From assembly GCF_001870205.1 (NCBI RefSeq), contig NZ_CP017267.1, positions 1,910,501 to 1,974,500 of the forward strand: a DNA stretch of 64,000 bases. Direction: 5' to 3'. Under the pieces are notes generated by a model that was given only the letters and a program-made list of their open reading frames with translations, made no database searches and was not told where the DNA came from. The stretch is from Vagococcus teuberi. Its GTDB lineage: Bacteria > Bacillota > Bacilli > Lactobacillales > Vagococcaceae. Position numbers and translations under genes: made by a program. This document shows positions 12,592 through 22,427 of this stretch, piece by piece; the first letter of the stretch is position 1; each line of letters starts with the position of its first letter.

Positions 12592-12612
12592 GCCTTCCCC
12601 CTCATAAAAAAA

Positions 12613-13908
12613 TTATTTCCACTTCGCTCCTTTGTTCTTTTGCTTTTTGGTGCGATTTTTTTTCTTTTTCTTTTTAGGCGTTTCTTGTTTATCACGAACA
12701 GTTTCTTCTTTAACAACTGTCGCTTTAACTTTTTCTTCTTTAACCGGCTTAAGCGTTTCTATTTCTTCCTCATCAGAACGTGAATCAGGTTTTTCTGTTA
12801 ATAATTTTCCATGAGTAGCAAAATACTCTATTCCTGTTTTTCCCACTTCTTTATATAACTTGTTTAACTCTCGTTTCTCCCCATCATTGACTAAACTAAT
12901 CACTGTTCCTATTTTTCCCATACGTCCCACTCGTCCAGCACGATGTATATAATCAGGAACTGTTTGAGCCAAATCATACTGAATAACGTATTCTAAGTCA
13001 GAAAAATCTAATCCTCTTGCACCTAAATCTGTTGTTAAGAGTAGCGGCACTTGTCCTGTTTCAAAATCATGAATAGCACGTTTTCTTTCTACTTGGTGCT
13101 GATCTGAAGCAAGAGTCTGGTGCTTAATACCTAAATAATTTAATCGCTCAGATACTGCCCCTAACTCACTCACTTGATTAAAAAAGACTAACCCTTTAAA
13201 TCCCTCTACATGAGCCAATCGACGCAATACTTCAGAACGTTTTCTAACTGGAGTCATAATAAAGCCATGTTGAATGCTTCCTTTAGTATTATCTTCTTCT
13301 GTCACATCAATCACACGTAACGCTGTTCTAAATAACGTATCCATTCTTGGTAATATTTGTTCCCCTGTTGCTGATGTTGCAACAACTTGAGTATCAGCTT
13401 GAACACTTTTTATAATACCTTTTGTTGAGTTAAAATCAGCATCACTTAATAAATCATCTACCTCATCCAAGACTAATGTTTGGATTAAATGTGCTTTAAT
13501 TTTTTTTAGTTTAATTAATTCAAGTACTCGACCTGGCGTCCCAACTAACACTTCGGGACGTTTTTTTAATCGTTCGATTTGTCGCTTAACATTTGCCCCG
13601 CCGATAATGGCTTGAACATTTAATTCTAGTCCTTTAGCCCATACTCTCGTGACGTCAGCTACTTGACTTGCTAATTCTTGTGATGGCAAAATAATTAAGA
13701 GTTGATTTCCATTTCCTTGAATCACTTTTTGTAGTAACGGCAACAAATAAGCCACCGTTTTTCCTGATCCTGTCGGAGAAATACCTAATACACTTTCATT
13801 TTCTAATAATAATGGATATAAGGTACTTTGAATTAATGTTGGTTCCCCGTAGCTCTGTTTATCCCATTCTTTTTGCCAAACTTCTGGCAATAATTCTAAC
13901 ATACTCAT
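12613..13908 (-). CDS. DEAD-box RNA helicase
   Basis: ATP-dependent RNA helicase, 431 residues from the ATG at 13908 (GAGGG 8 bases upstream; the start overlaps the end of the oxidoreductase gene). Motifs in order: Q motif region PTLIQSTLYP, Walker A SPTGSGKT, PTREL-equivalent PSQEL, TPGR, DEVD in place of DEAD, SAT, and HRAGRVGRMG (motif VI). The C-terminus is a highly basic Lys/Arg tail (PKKKKKKNRTKKQKNKG), likely for RNA or ribosome binding. Similar short helicases act in ribosome assembly (YfmL/CshB type); the exact subfamily is uncertain. Confidence 0.92.
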   Translation of the reverse strand: MSMLELLPEVWQKEWDKQSYGEPTLIQSTLYPLLLENESVLGISPTGSGKTVAYLLPLLQKVIQGNGNQLLIILPSQELASQVADVTRVWAKGLELNVQAIIGGANVKRQIERLKKRPEVLVGTPGRVLELIKLKKIKAHLIQTLVLDEVDDLLSDADFNSTKGIIKSVQADTQVVATSATGEQILPRMDTLFRTALRVIDVTEEDNTKGSIQHGFIMTPVRKRSEVLRRLAHVEGFKGLVFFNQVSELGAVSERLNYLGIKHQTLASDQHQVERKRAIHDFETGQVPLLLTTDLGARGLDFSDLEYVIQYDLAQTVPDYIHRAGRVGRMGKIGTVISLVNDGEKRELNKLYKEVGKTGIEYFATHGKLLTEKPDSRSDEEEIETLKPVKEEKVKATVVKEETVRDKQETPKKKKKKNRTKKQKNKGAKWK

Positions 13909-13912
13909 ACGT

Positions 13913-14941
13913 TTACCCTCTAATTTCTTTTGCGTCTGCCGCAAATATAATATCTGATTCTTTTCTCATCGTTTCCATCAATCCATGAACATATTTGGCA
14001 AGTTGTACCCAATTTTGGTATATTTTTTGTTGTTTAATGCCCATTGGATTAACCATAATATTTGCAAATGCTCTTGCTTCTTCTAACATCACATCTTCAG
14101 ATGGCTCTGTTCCAAAATTAATTTCTAACAAGTCATTATTTTCTCGTTTCTTTTGAATGATACTACCAATACTATTGACTGCATCCAAGCATAATGTACT
14201 ATCGCTTAGATACACTTCTGATGGTAAAAAGCTATCCGCATTTTTTCCAACAGTCATCGTCACATCAAACGTATCATAACGGAAAATCATTGTTCCCAAC
14301 CCATCAACACCTGTAGGTAATTTTTGGTTAAAATAGTAGACAGAGTTTGGCTTACCAAACCAAGCTACTGCTGTATAAACTAAGTATACGCCTAAATCCA
14401 TTAAGGCTCCACCCGAGTATTTAGCAGAAAAAATATTGGGTTCTTCTCCTCGTAAAAGAGCATCATAACGTGATGAATACTTCATAAACGTTAAATTAGC
14501 CCCCAGTATATCTTCTCTATTTTTCAAAAATGAAGCAACTCGTTGAAAATTATCTTCATGTATGTGTCTTGCCGCTTCAAAAAAGAACACTTCTTTTTCT
14601 TCAGCCAAATCAATTAATTCTTCTAATTCTTCTAACGTCGAGACTGCTGGCTTTTCAACAATGACATGTTTACCATGTGTCATCAGTAATCTTGCTTGCT
14701 CGTAGTGTAAACTATTAGGAGATGCTATATATACTACATCAATGTCTTCTGACTCACTTAACCCTGATAACTCAGTCATAATATGAATAGTCTCTGGATG
14801 TTCGTATTTACTAGCAAATTTTTCTGCTTTTCCCTTAGTGCGTGAGTATACTGCACTAAGTTCATACTCTTCACTTTTTATGGCTGCATTAACAAATGCA
14901 TGGGTAATCCAATTCGTTCCAATAACACCTAGTTTCAACAT
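13913..14941 (-). CDS. Gfo/Idh/MocA-family oxidoreductase
   Basis: 342 residues. N-terminal Rossmann fold (LGVIGTNWITHAFVNAA; the last Gly of the usual GxGxxG is replaced). The family signature VEKPAVST near residue 95 contains the catalytic Lys. The second half is the sugar-binding alpha/beta domain. NAD(P)-dependent oxidation or reduction of a sugar or cyclitol is expected; the substrate cannot be told. It overlaps upstream of the helicase gene, suggesting one transcript. Confidence 0.88.
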   Translation of the reverse strand: MLKLGVIGTNWITHAFVNAAIKSEEYELSAVYSRTKGKAEKFASKYEHPETIHIMTELSGLSESEDIDVVYIASPNSLHYEQARLLMTHGKHVIVEKPAVSTLEELEELIDLAEEKEVFFFEAARHIHEDNFQRVASFLKNREDILGANLTFMKYSSRYDALLRGEEPNIFSAKYSGGALMDLGVYLVYTAVAWFGKPNSVYYFNQKLPTGVDGLGTMIFRYDTFDVTMTVGKNADSFLPSEVYLSDSTLCLDAVNSIGSIIQKKRENNDLLEINFGTEPSEDVMLEEARAFANIMVNPMGIKQQKIYQNWVQLAKYVHGLMETMRKESDIIFAADAKEIRG

Positions 14942-15050
14942 GACGTATTCCCCTTTATTTTATTTTGTCGTGCGAATCGTTTTAAATCCTTATACTTCGT
15001 AGTCAAAAGTATATCATTTTTCCTTCATTTATGTCTGACTAAATTAAAAA

Positions 15051-15133
15051 TAAAAAACCACCTGTACTATAATCATACTGGCTAATAGCAACGACGTCTA
15101 CTAGTAACGATTGATTATCTGACAAAGTGGTTT
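15051..15133 (-). terminator. Long-stem terminator after the ABC exporter genes
   Basis: Outer stem AAACCAC / GTGGTTT, inner stem ATAATCA / TGATTAT, then a T-rich tail on the minus strand, 6 bases past the stop of the exporter gene. Confidence 0.75.
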
Positions 15134-15138
15134 GCTTT

Positions 15139-16902
15139 TTATTCGTCTAAATCTTCTGCAAATTGACTGTTATATAATTTTTCATAAAACCCTTTTTTCG
15201 CTAATAAACTCTCATGTGTTCCTTGTTCGATGATTTGTCCTCGGTCCATAACTAAAATTAAATCAGCCTCACGAATCGTGGATAATCTGTGAGCAATCAC
15301 AAAACTTGTGCGCCCTTCCATTACTTTTTCCATTGCCTTTTGAATAAGGCCCTCTAATCTCGTATCAACTGAACTGGTTGCTTCATCTAAAATTAAAATT
15401 TTCGGATCTGAAATTACTGCTCGAGCGATAGTAAGTAGTTGTTTCTGACCTAGCGAAATATTGTCACCTTCTTCGTTAATGGCCATTTCGTAACCACTAG
15501 GCATGGTTCGAATGAAGTGGTCTACGTTAGCTGTCTTAGCTGCATCAACTACTTCAAAATCAGTTGCATCTAATTTACCAAACCGAATGTTTTCAGCAAT
15601 TGTATCGTTATAAAGCCACGCATCTTGTAATACCATTCCAAAGAGTGACCGAACATCACTACGATTCATTTTTTTCGTATCAATGCCATCAATTTTAATC
15701 GCTCCATCTGTCACATCATAAAAACGCATCAACAAATTAATTAAAGTTGTTTTCCCTGCCCCAGTTGGCCCAACAATCGCCACCGTTTGACCACTTTTAA
15801 CTGATACACTAAAATTTTGGATTAAAGGACGATCCGGTTGATAACTAAATGATACATTATCAAATTCAACATTACCGTGAAATATATCAGGTAACGGGAT
15901 ATCTGATTCATTTTCAATAGACTCTGGTTCATCTAGTATCATAAATACTCTTTTGGTCGCAGCTGATGCACTTTGTAGCATGGAAGATAACTGAGTGATT
16001 TGCCCCATCGGCTGACTGACTTGCCATACATATTGGATAAAGGCTTGTAAATTTCCTAAAAGTAAAGTTCCGGAAATGACATAAAATGATCCTAAAACTG
16101 CTACTCCTATATATGCACTGTAAGCTGTTAAATTAACTAATGGCATCATAATACCAGAAATCGCTGCTGCTTTAAAACCATTAGTCGTCAAGCGATTATT
16201 GACATCTTTAAAGCTATGAATAGTTTCTTCTTCCTGACCATAAAGTTTCAATACGTTAAATCCTGTTAAATTTTCTTGAACAAACCCATTCAACTCACCT
16301 AATGAATCTTGCTGATGTTTAAAGTAGGGTTGAGACCAACTAACCACTAGTTTAGAAATCACGATTGACATTGGTATAATCAACATAACCAGCAACGCTA
16401 ACTTTACATTAATGGTTAGCATCGCCACAACAGCCATAGTAATTCCAAGAAGTGCATTAACAATGGCAATTAATCCTTGTTGCAATGCGTTACTTACCGC
16501 ATCAACATCATTAGTCACACGAGATAAAACATCTCCAAATTGATGTGTATCGAAATAAGAAACTGGTAATCGATTAATCTTTTGTGAGATATCTGTTCGT
16601 AAATCTCTCATTGCGTGCTGAACGACTTTTGTCATAAACCATTGAGCAAAAAAACTTGCTAAACTATAAATGAGTCCTATTAAAAATAAGACAATGAGTA
16701 CGTTTAAAATATATTTGAAATCAAGCGACTCGCCCTTTTTTATATTTTCAGCTATTTTAGTTGTTGGTAAACCCGTTACAAAAGGCATTAAAGCATTCAT
16801 AATTACTGCAATAACTGCTAAAAATAGTGCTCCAATAAAACCAAACTTATAAGGAGAAATATATTGATACAGTCTTTTTAATTGTTTCAATGAGTGTGTC
16901 AT
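15139..16902 (-). CDS. efrB: ABC multidrug exporter half-transporter (EfrB-like)
   Basis: 587 residues: six membrane helices in the first about 310, then an ATPase with Walker A GPTGAGKTT, Walker B ILILDEATSSVD (catalytic Glu present), and H-loop AHRLST. The signature is ISLGQKQLL instead of LSGGQ. Together with the neighbour, whose Walker B is followed by Asp instead of Glu, this gives one canonical and one degenerate ATP site, as in LmrCD and TM287/288. The first 4 bases overlap the end of the upstream gene, indicating coupled translation. Exports drugs or lipophilic compounds (family inference). Confidence 0.92.
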   Translation of the reverse strand: MTHSLKQLKRLYQYISPYKFGFIGALFLAVIAVIMNALMPFVTGLPTTKIAENIKKGESLDFKYILNVLIVLFLIGLIYSLASFFAQWFMTKVVQHAMRDLRTDISQKINRLPVSYFDTHQFGDVLSRVTNDVDAVSNALQQGLIAIVNALLGITMAVVAMLTINVKLALLVMLIIPMSIVISKLVVSWSQPYFKHQQDSLGELNGFVQENLTGFNVLKLYGQEEETIHSFKDVNNRLTTNGFKAAAISGIMMPLVNLTAYSAYIGVAVLGSFYVISGTLLLGNLQAFIQYVWQVSQPMGQITQLSSMLQSASAATKRVFMILDEPESIENESDIPLPDIFHGNVEFDNVSFSYQPDRPLIQNFSVSVKSGQTVAIVGPTGAGKTTLINLLMRFYDVTDGAIKIDGIDTKKMNRSDVRSLFGMVLQDAWLYNDTIAENIRFGKLDATDFEVVDAAKTANVDHFIRTMPSGYEMAINEEGDNISLGQKQLLTIARAVISDPKILILDEATSSVDTRLEGLIQKAMEKVMEGRTSFVIAHRLSTIREADLILVMDRGQIIEQGTHESLLAKKGFYEKLYNSQFAEDLDE

Positions 16903-18629
16903 TTTAATTCCTCCTCTGTCAATTGTGATGAAGCAATATCATAATAAACTTGACAATTTTTCAATAACTCTTTATGTGTTCCCATGCCAACAACGTCACC
17001 TTCATTTAGAACAATAATCTTATCTGCGTGCATGATTGTACTAACTCGTTGTGCAACAATAAGTACAGTTGACTCGGTTGTTTCTTTTTTCAAGCGTTGA
17101 CGAAGCATGGCATCTGTTCGATAATCCAGTGCTGAAAAACTATCATCAAACACATAAATAGCAGGCTTTCTAATGATTGCTCGTGCAATAGCTAGACGTT
17201 GTTTTTGTCCCCCTGAGAAGTTAGAACCACCTTCTGTTATAGGTTCTAACAACCCTTGTGGTTTTTGAGAAACAAATTCCGTTGCTTGTGCGATGTCTAG
17301 TGCCTCTTTCATTTCTTCTTCTGTTGCCTCTTGCTTACCAAATCGTAAATTATCAGCAATTGTCCCAGAAAAAAGCACTGCTTTTTGAGGGATATAACCA
17401 ATTTTTTCTCGTAAACTTTTTAATTTATAATCCCTCACGTCTACCCCATCAATTTTTATAGAACCTCGACTCACATCATAAAATCTAGGAATTAATTGGA
17501 TTAAAGTGGATTTACCGCTACCTGTACTTCCGATAAATGCTACTGTTTCTCCTGGATTAGCTGTAAAACTAACGTCTCGTATGACAGGACTTTCACTATG
17601 TCCTGGATAAGCAAAAGATACCTTATCAAATGCAATGACACCTTGTGTTTTTGTTTCTGTGATGCCAGATTGATTATCTTGAATAGCAGGTTCAACATCT
17701 AAGACTTCTTGTACACGAGCAGCTGAAATTGCTGCTCGTGGGTACATCATGAAAACAGAAGCAAACAACATAAATGAGAATAAGGCATGGAATATATATT
17801 CTATAAATGCGATTAAATTTCCCACTTCTAAGCTACCATCATTGATTTGGATACTCCCAAACCAGATAACCAACACCATAATAATATTAAATAGAAAGAA
17901 AAATGCTGGTTGAGCTGAAGCCATTAATTTAAATAATTTCATTGAATTTGTTGCATATGCCTTATTCACTTGTTCAAAGCGTTTTTCTTCAAATTTTTCA
18001 TTAACAAACGCACGAATCACTCTTAATCCAGATAAGTTCTCACGCAATATCAGGTTCATGTTATCAAGATTTTTTTGTTGACGACTTGACAGTGGTTCTG
18101 AAAACTTAGCAATCACTAACATGCCTAATATTAAAAATGGTAACCCGATAAACACAAATATAGTTAACGAAGGACTCGTCCTAACAATCATATACAAGCT
18201 TGCAATAAACATAATTGGGGTAATAAATCCCATTCTTAAAATCATACCCATAAAATTCATCACTTGAAACGCGTCGTTAGTTGTTCTAGTAATCAGTGAC
18301 GACATACCAAAATCTTCATATTCTTTATGAGAAAATCGTTGAATATTTTCCATCATATCCTCACGCATATGTTTAATAATTCCCGTATTAAGTTTTGCAC
18401 CTACCACGGCTAAACTAATATTTAGAATAATACCAACTACTGTTACTAATACCATTTGCCAACCAACTTGTTTCACTACTGACATATCATTATTTGCGAC
18501 ACCCTGATCTAACATCTTAGCTAGTAAAGTTGGCAACCCTAGCTCTATTAAAATAAAGCCAAATACGCACAAAAAATTTAGTAATAATAACTTTTTTTGT
18601 TTCATAGCGTAATTCCACATTGTTTTCAT
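16899..18629 (-). CDS. efrA: ABC multidrug exporter half-transporter (EfrA-like)
   Basis: 576 residues, six-helix membrane domain and ATPase. Walker A GSTGSGKST, signature FSGGQKQRL (canonical), Walker B IYVFDDSFSALD with Asp at the catalytic Glu position, and AQRVST in place of the H-loop His. These changes mark the degenerate-site subunit of a heterodimeric exporter. First gene of the pair; GAGGGTG lies before ATG. Neighbour and length match the enterococcal efrAB order. Confidence 0.92.
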   Translation of the reverse strand: MKTMWNYAMKQKKLLLLNFLCVFGFILIELGLPTLLAKMLDQGVANNDMSVVKQVGWQMVLVTVVGIILNISLAVVGAKLNTGIIKHMREDMMENIQRFSHKEYEDFGMSSLITRTTNDAFQVMNFMGMILRMGFITPIMFIASLYMIVRTSPSLTIFVFIGLPFLILGMLVIAKFSEPLSSRQQKNLDNMNLILRENLSGLRVIRAFVNEKFEEKRFEQVNKAYATNSMKLFKLMASAQPAFFFLFNIIMVLVIWFGSIQINDGSLEVGNLIAFIEYIFHALFSFMLFASVFMMYPRAAISAARVQEVLDVEPAIQDNQSGITETKTQGVIAFDKVSFAYPGHSESPVIRDVSFTANPGETVAFIGSTGSGKSTLIQLIPRFYDVSRGSIKIDGVDVRDYKLKSLREKIGYIPQKAVLFSGTIADNLRFGKQEATEEEMKEALDIAQATEFVSQKPQGLLEPITEGGSNFSGGQKQRLAIARAIIRKPAIYVFDDSFSALDYRTDAMLRQRLKKETTESTVLIVAQRVSTIMHADKIIVLNEGDVVGMGTHKELLKNCQVYYDIASSQLTEEELK

Positions 18630-19014
18630 TTATACACCCTCTTTTTCATTTAATAGGTATTTAATGCATTTCATTTATCATAACTGATTTTCGGCTAAAA
18701 TGTCAGTGATTTATTGCGAATTATCTTATTTTTTCGATGTAATCGTTATCCTTTTTTTGTCATGATGAATGTTTCTATACAATTATTTGCAATTATGATA
18801 AAATAAACCTAATTGTTGGAGTAATATGCTCCAAAATACGACGGTGAAAAAGATAGTGAACATCCGTGGAATGAGACAAGATTCCATGTTATTTTAAATC
18901 AAGTATTTAGGATAACTATTACTTCAAAAAGGTGTCTACTTGCACCTAATTTTGTCGTGTTTTTACAAATTAATTAAAGATAAAATGTCATTTATTATAA
19001 AGGAGAAATGTCAA
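18630..19014 (+). other. Divergent intergenic region and long rpoY-rnjA leader
   Basis: No gene seen. A possible -10 (TATGAT, 18794-18799) suggests a leader of about 200 bases for rpoY. The leader holds two hairpins: TGGAAT / ATTCCA at 18878-18897, flanked by AACA/TGTT, and AAGGTG / CACCT at about 18929-18948. No T-box or known riboswitch core was recognised. Confidence 0.45.
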
Positions 19015-19230
19015 ATGATTTACAAAGTATATTACCAAGAGGATAAAAAATTTAGTCCACAAAGAGAAAAAACACAATCTCTTTACATCGAGTCAGATTC
19101 ACCTATTACTGCTCGCCGATTAATTACTGAGCACACTAATTACAATATCGAATTCATCCAACCCCTAGAAGGAAACCACTTAGAATATGAAAAAGAGCAC
19201 ACTAATTTCGAACTTGTGGAGTTTAACTAG
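19015..19230 (+). CDS. rpoY: RNA polymerase epsilon subunit RpoY
   Basis: 71 residues starting MIYKVYYQE (AAGGAG 9-10 bases before this ATG). It matches the small Firmicute RNA polymerase subunit formerly called YkzG/DUF1447. The protein binds core polymerase. It is followed 2 bases later by rnjA, a conserved pairing that links transcription and RNA decay. Confidence 0.93.
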   Translation: MIYKVYYQEDKKFSPQREKTQSLYIESDSPITARRLITEHTNYNIEFIQPLEGNHLEYEKEHTNFELVEFN

Positions 19231-19232
19231 TC

Positions 19233-20912
19233 ATGAAACCCCAAATAAAAAACAATGAAACTGGTGTTTTCGGAATAGGTGGACTAGGGGAAATCGGTAA
19301 AAACACTTATGGTGTCCAATTTCAAGATGAGATTATCATTATTGATGCTGGGATTAAATTTCCAGAAGACGACCTTTTAGGAATCGATTATGTCATACCA
19401 AATTACCAATACATTGTTAAAAATATTAAAAAAGTAAAAGCATTAGTCATCACTCATGGTCACGAGGATCATATTGGTGGTATTCCGTTTCTTTTACGTC
19501 AAGCAAATATTCCAATCTATGCTGGACCTCTTGCTTTGGCACTTATTCGTAACAAATTAGAAGAACATGGATTGTTACGTGATGCTGTCTTACATGAAGT
19601 TAATGAAGATACGGTCATTAAATTTAGAAAAACTCAAATTAGCTTCTTTAGGACTACTCATAGTATTCCAGAAGCTAATGGTGTGGTTGTTAAAACACCT
19701 TCAGGTAATATTGTGTATTCTGGTGACTTTAAGTTTGACTTCACACCAGTTGGCGAACCTGCTAATTTACATAAAATGGCTCGCTTAGGAGAAGAAGGTG
19801 TCCTTTGTTTACTATCTGATAGTACCAATGCTGAAGTACCTGAATTTACAAAATCTGAAAAAGTAATTGGAGAATCCATTACTAAAATCGTTGAAAAAGT
19901 TGAAGGTCGTGTCATATTCGCAACGTTTGCTTCAAATATTTTCCGGTTACAACAAACAGCTCAAGCTGCAGTGAAAACAGGAAGGAAAATTGCTGTTTTT
20001 GGTCGTAGTATGGAAAATGCCATTGTCAATGGTCGTGAGTTAGGACATATTACTGTACCTGAAGACACATTTATTGATGCACGTGATATTAACAAATACC
20101 CTGCTGACGAGATTATGATTCTATGTACTGGTTCTCAAGGTGAACCAATGGCTGCCTTAAGTCGTATTGCTAACGGAACTCATCGTCAAATTTCAATTCA
20201 ACCTGATGATACTGTTATCTTTTCAAGCTCACCAATTCCTGGAAACACCACAAGTGTGAATCGTTTAATCAACTTGTTATCAGAAGCTGGAGCAAACGTG
20301 ATTCATGGAAAAGTAAACAATATTCATACATCTGGTCATGGTGGTCAACAAGAGCAAATGTTATTCTTGAGATTACTTAAACCAAAATATTTTGTGCCAG
20401 TTCATGGGGAATATCGTATGTTAAACATCCATGCCAAATTAGCTCAAGCAACAGGTGTCCCAAAAGAAAATTGTTTCATTTTAGAGAATGGGGATGTCCT
20501 AGCTTTAACGAGTGATAGCGCAAGACGTGCTGGGCACTTTAACGCTGAAGATGTGTATGTAGATGGTAGCGGAATTGGGGATATTGGAAATATTGTTCTT
20601 AAAGATCGTCGTATTCTTTCTGAAGATGGTTTAGTATTGGCTGTTGCCACAGTTGATTATAAATCACAAATGATTGTTGCTGGACCTGATATTTTATCTC
20701 GTGGATTTATCTATATGAGAGAATCTGGCGAACTAATACAAGAAACACAACGTCTTTTATTTAATGCGATTCGAAAAGCCTTAAAACATCCTGATTGTGA
20801 CGAAATCATGTTAAATGAAGTTATTGTAAACACTGTTCAACCTTTCTTAATTGAAAAAACCGAACGTCATCCAATGATTTTACCAATGGTTTTAGAAACA
20901 TCTGATAAATAA
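19233..20912 (+). CDS. rnjA: Ribonuclease J1
   Basis: Endo- and 5'-3' exoribonuclease of mRNA decay and rRNA maturation. 559 residues. Beta-lactamase/beta-CASP fold: metal motif HGHEDH at 75-80, later histidines in THSIPEA and SGDFKFD, beta-CASP part with [11 protein letters not shown] and HTSGHGG, and a C-terminal domain. The genomic link to rpoY identifies it as J1 rather than J2. Ends in a strong bidirectional terminator. Confidence 0.96.
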   Translation: MKPQIKNNETGVFGIGGLGEIGKNTYGVQFQDEIIIIDAGIKFPEDDLLGIDYVIPNYQYIVKNIKKVKALVITHGHEDHIGGIPFLLRQANIPIYAGPLALALIRNKLEEHGLLRDAVLHEVNEDTVIKFRKTQISFFRTTHSIPEANGVVVKTPSGNIVYSGDFKFDFTPVGEPANLHKMARLGEEGVLCLLSDSTNAEVPEFTKSEKVIGESITKIVEKVEGRVIFATFASNIFRLQQTAQAAVKTGRKIAVFGRSMENAIVNGRELGHITVPEDTFIDARDINKYPADEIMILCTGSQGEPMAALSRIANGTHRQISIQPDDTVIFSSSPIPGNTTSVNRLINLLSEAGANVIHGKVNNIHTSGHGGQQEQMLFLRLLKPKYFVPVHGEYRMLNIHAKLAQATGVPKENCFILENGDVLALTSDSARRAGHFNAEDVYVDGSGIGDIGNIVLKDRRILSEDGLVLAVATVDYKSQMIVAGPDILSRGFIYMRESGELIQETQRLLFNAIRKALKHPDCDEIMLNEVIVNTVQPFLIEKTERHPMILPMVLETSDK

Positions 20913-20914
20913 TC

Positions 20915-20960
20915 AAAAAGCCAATGACTATCTAATACTAGATAATCATTGGCTTTTTTA
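20915..20960. terminator. Bidirectional terminator between rnjA and the acetyltransferase
   Basis: CCAATGA-TATCTA / TAGATA-TCATTGG with an A run before and a T run after. It serves the converging genes. Confidence 0.92.
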
Positions 20961-21395
20961 CACTTTTTTAAATTCCATATCAATGTGTGGAATATTATCT
21001 TCTAAATATACTTCTGATACTGGTTGAAAACCAAATGATGCATAAAAGCGTTGTAACCTCTCTTGAGCTTGTGCTTTTATTAGACACCCACTACTAATTT
21101 GGGATAGTCCAAATTCAACTAGAAGCCGGCCATAATTTGCTTGGCGTTCCTCTTTTTTGACTATGACACGACCAATATGCCAACAAGTATCACTCGTTTC
21201 GTAGATTCTCATATAAGCAATCAACTCGCCGGTCTCATTTTTTCCTAAAATATGTGTAGCTGATAGATCCGTATCATCTATTTCTTGATAAGGGCATTCT
21301 TGTTCCACAACAAATACTGACACACGTAGTTTATACATATAGAATAACTCTTGATGGGTGAGTTCAGCAAATTTTTTTCGTTCAAATTGAATCAT
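20958..21395 (-). CDS. GNAT acetyltransferase, ElaA-like
   Basis: 145 residues from the ATG at 21395 (GAGAGGA 10 bases upstream; the start overlaps the previous gene's stop by a few bases). Acetyl-CoA-binding region near IGRVIVKKEERQANYGRLL and the ElaA-type beginnings ELFYMYKLRVSVFVVEQECPYQE. The substrate is unknown. Probably translated together with the UPF0316 gene upstream. Confidence 0.85.
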   Translation of the reverse strand: MIQFERKKFAELTHQELFYMYKLRVSVFVVEQECPYQEIDDTDLSATHILGKNETGELIAYMRIYETSDTCWHIGRVIVKKEERQANYGRLLVEFGLSQISSGCLIKAQAQERLQRFYASFGFQPVSEVYLEDNIPHIDMEFKKV

Positions 21396-21397
21396 TT

Positions 21398-21931
21398 CTA
21401 ACGATTCCTCTCTCGTACTTTTTTCGTCCAAAATCCACCAGATATATATTTGGGTTCATATGAAATAATAAAAGCTTTGTCATTAAATTCCTTGATTAAT
21501 TTGTATAATGAACGTTCAGATTTTCTGGCTGATAAAATTTCTAAAACTAACCTTTCACCTTCACGACCATGAGCTATAGTTTGTGTGACACCATATCCTT
21601 CCTCTCTTAATATTTCTGGAAGTTTATGATTCTCCTCATTTAAAGGAACAATTGCCGTCACCATAATATATCCAAGAGCTAAATAATCCTCTATTTTTAT
21701 ACCTACGACAATACCACATGCATATCCTAAAGCATATACAAATAAATTGAGTGGCTTATCGATTTGATTTAATACAAGCGATAAACCTACAACATAAATT
21801 GAAATTTCCACCATACTAAGTAATGGGGCAACCACTCTAGACCCCTTCATCGTTAACATAAAACGAATCGTATTCAATGTAACGTAACAAAAATTAATCA
21901 AGAAGATCATTGATAACGTTTTAATTTCCAA
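21398..21931 (-). CDS. UPF0316 membrane protein (DUF2179/DUF5698)
   Basis: 177 residues from a TTG start with AGGAGGAG 8 bases upstream. Three hydrophobic segments in the first 85 residues (FLINFCYVTLNTIRF, MVEISIYVVGLSLVL, NLFVYALGYACGIVVGIKIE). A soluble DUF2179 domain with GREGERLVLEILSARKSERSLYKLI follows. The function of the family is not known; DUF2179 domains are thought to bind small ligands. Operon with the acetyltransferase. Confidence 0.88.
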   Translation of the reverse strand: MEIKTLSMIFLINFCYVTLNTIRFMLTMKGSRVVAPLLSMVEISIYVVGLSLVLNQIDKPLNLFVYALGYACGIVVGIKIEDYLALGYIMVTAIVPLNEENHKLPEILREEGYGVTQTIAHGREGERLVLEILSARKSERSLYKLIKEFNDKAFIISYEPKYISGGFWTKKVRERNR

Positions 21932-22015
21932 TTACTTTACTCCTCCTTCTATCTATACTAAATTATTTATCCATATTATCTAATATTTATAGCTGATGCA
22001 ACTTATCTCTATAAA

Positions 22016-22049
22016 TAAAAAAGTGTAAGTAGATTCTCCTACTTACACT
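22016..22049 (-). terminator. Terminator of the cold-shock gene
   Basis: AGTGTAAGTAG / CTACTTACACT perfect 11-bp stem followed by a T run on the minus strand. Confidence 0.93.
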
Positions 22050-22071
22050 AAACATTTTCATTATAATTTAG

Positions 22072-22272
22072 TTACGCTTTAACAACGTTTGCTGCTTGAG
22101 GTCCACGGTCTGTTTCTTCGATTTCGAATGTTACAGCTTGACCTTCTTCTAATGTTTTAAATCCGTCGCCTTCGATAGCTGAGAAATGTACAAATACGTC
22201 ATTTCCTTCTTCTTGTTGGATAAATCCAAATCCTTTTTCTGCGTTAAACCATTTTACTGTTCCTTGAGCCAT
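22072..22272 (-). CDS. Cold-shock protein (CspA family)
   Basis: 66-residue OB-fold nucleic acid chaperone, full family length. RNP motifs KGFGFIQ and [14 protein letters not shown] 7 bases before ATG. The untranslated leader, as in other csp genes, probably extends upstream toward 22400; any temperature-dependent fold cannot be judged by eye. Confidence 0.96.
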   Translation of the reverse strand: MAQGTVKWFNAEKGFGFIQQEEGNDVFVHFSAIEGDGFKTLEEGQAVTFEIEETDRGPQAANVVKA

Positions 22273-22427
22273 GTTACTTCCTCCTCGTGCCGTAGCACAT
22301 GTTAATTTTTGTAATACTTGCTTTCGGTCGATAGAGGGTGTTTCATACAACATCTATTGAAATCCAAAACCATATTACATATTCATGATAACTCATGTCT
22401 GTTTTAATTGCAAGTAAAGTCCCGTTT

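Noticed and set aside
19567-19788. Open frames inside rnjA in other frames and on the other strand
   Set aside because: Shadows of a well conserved gene; no family features or ribosome sites.
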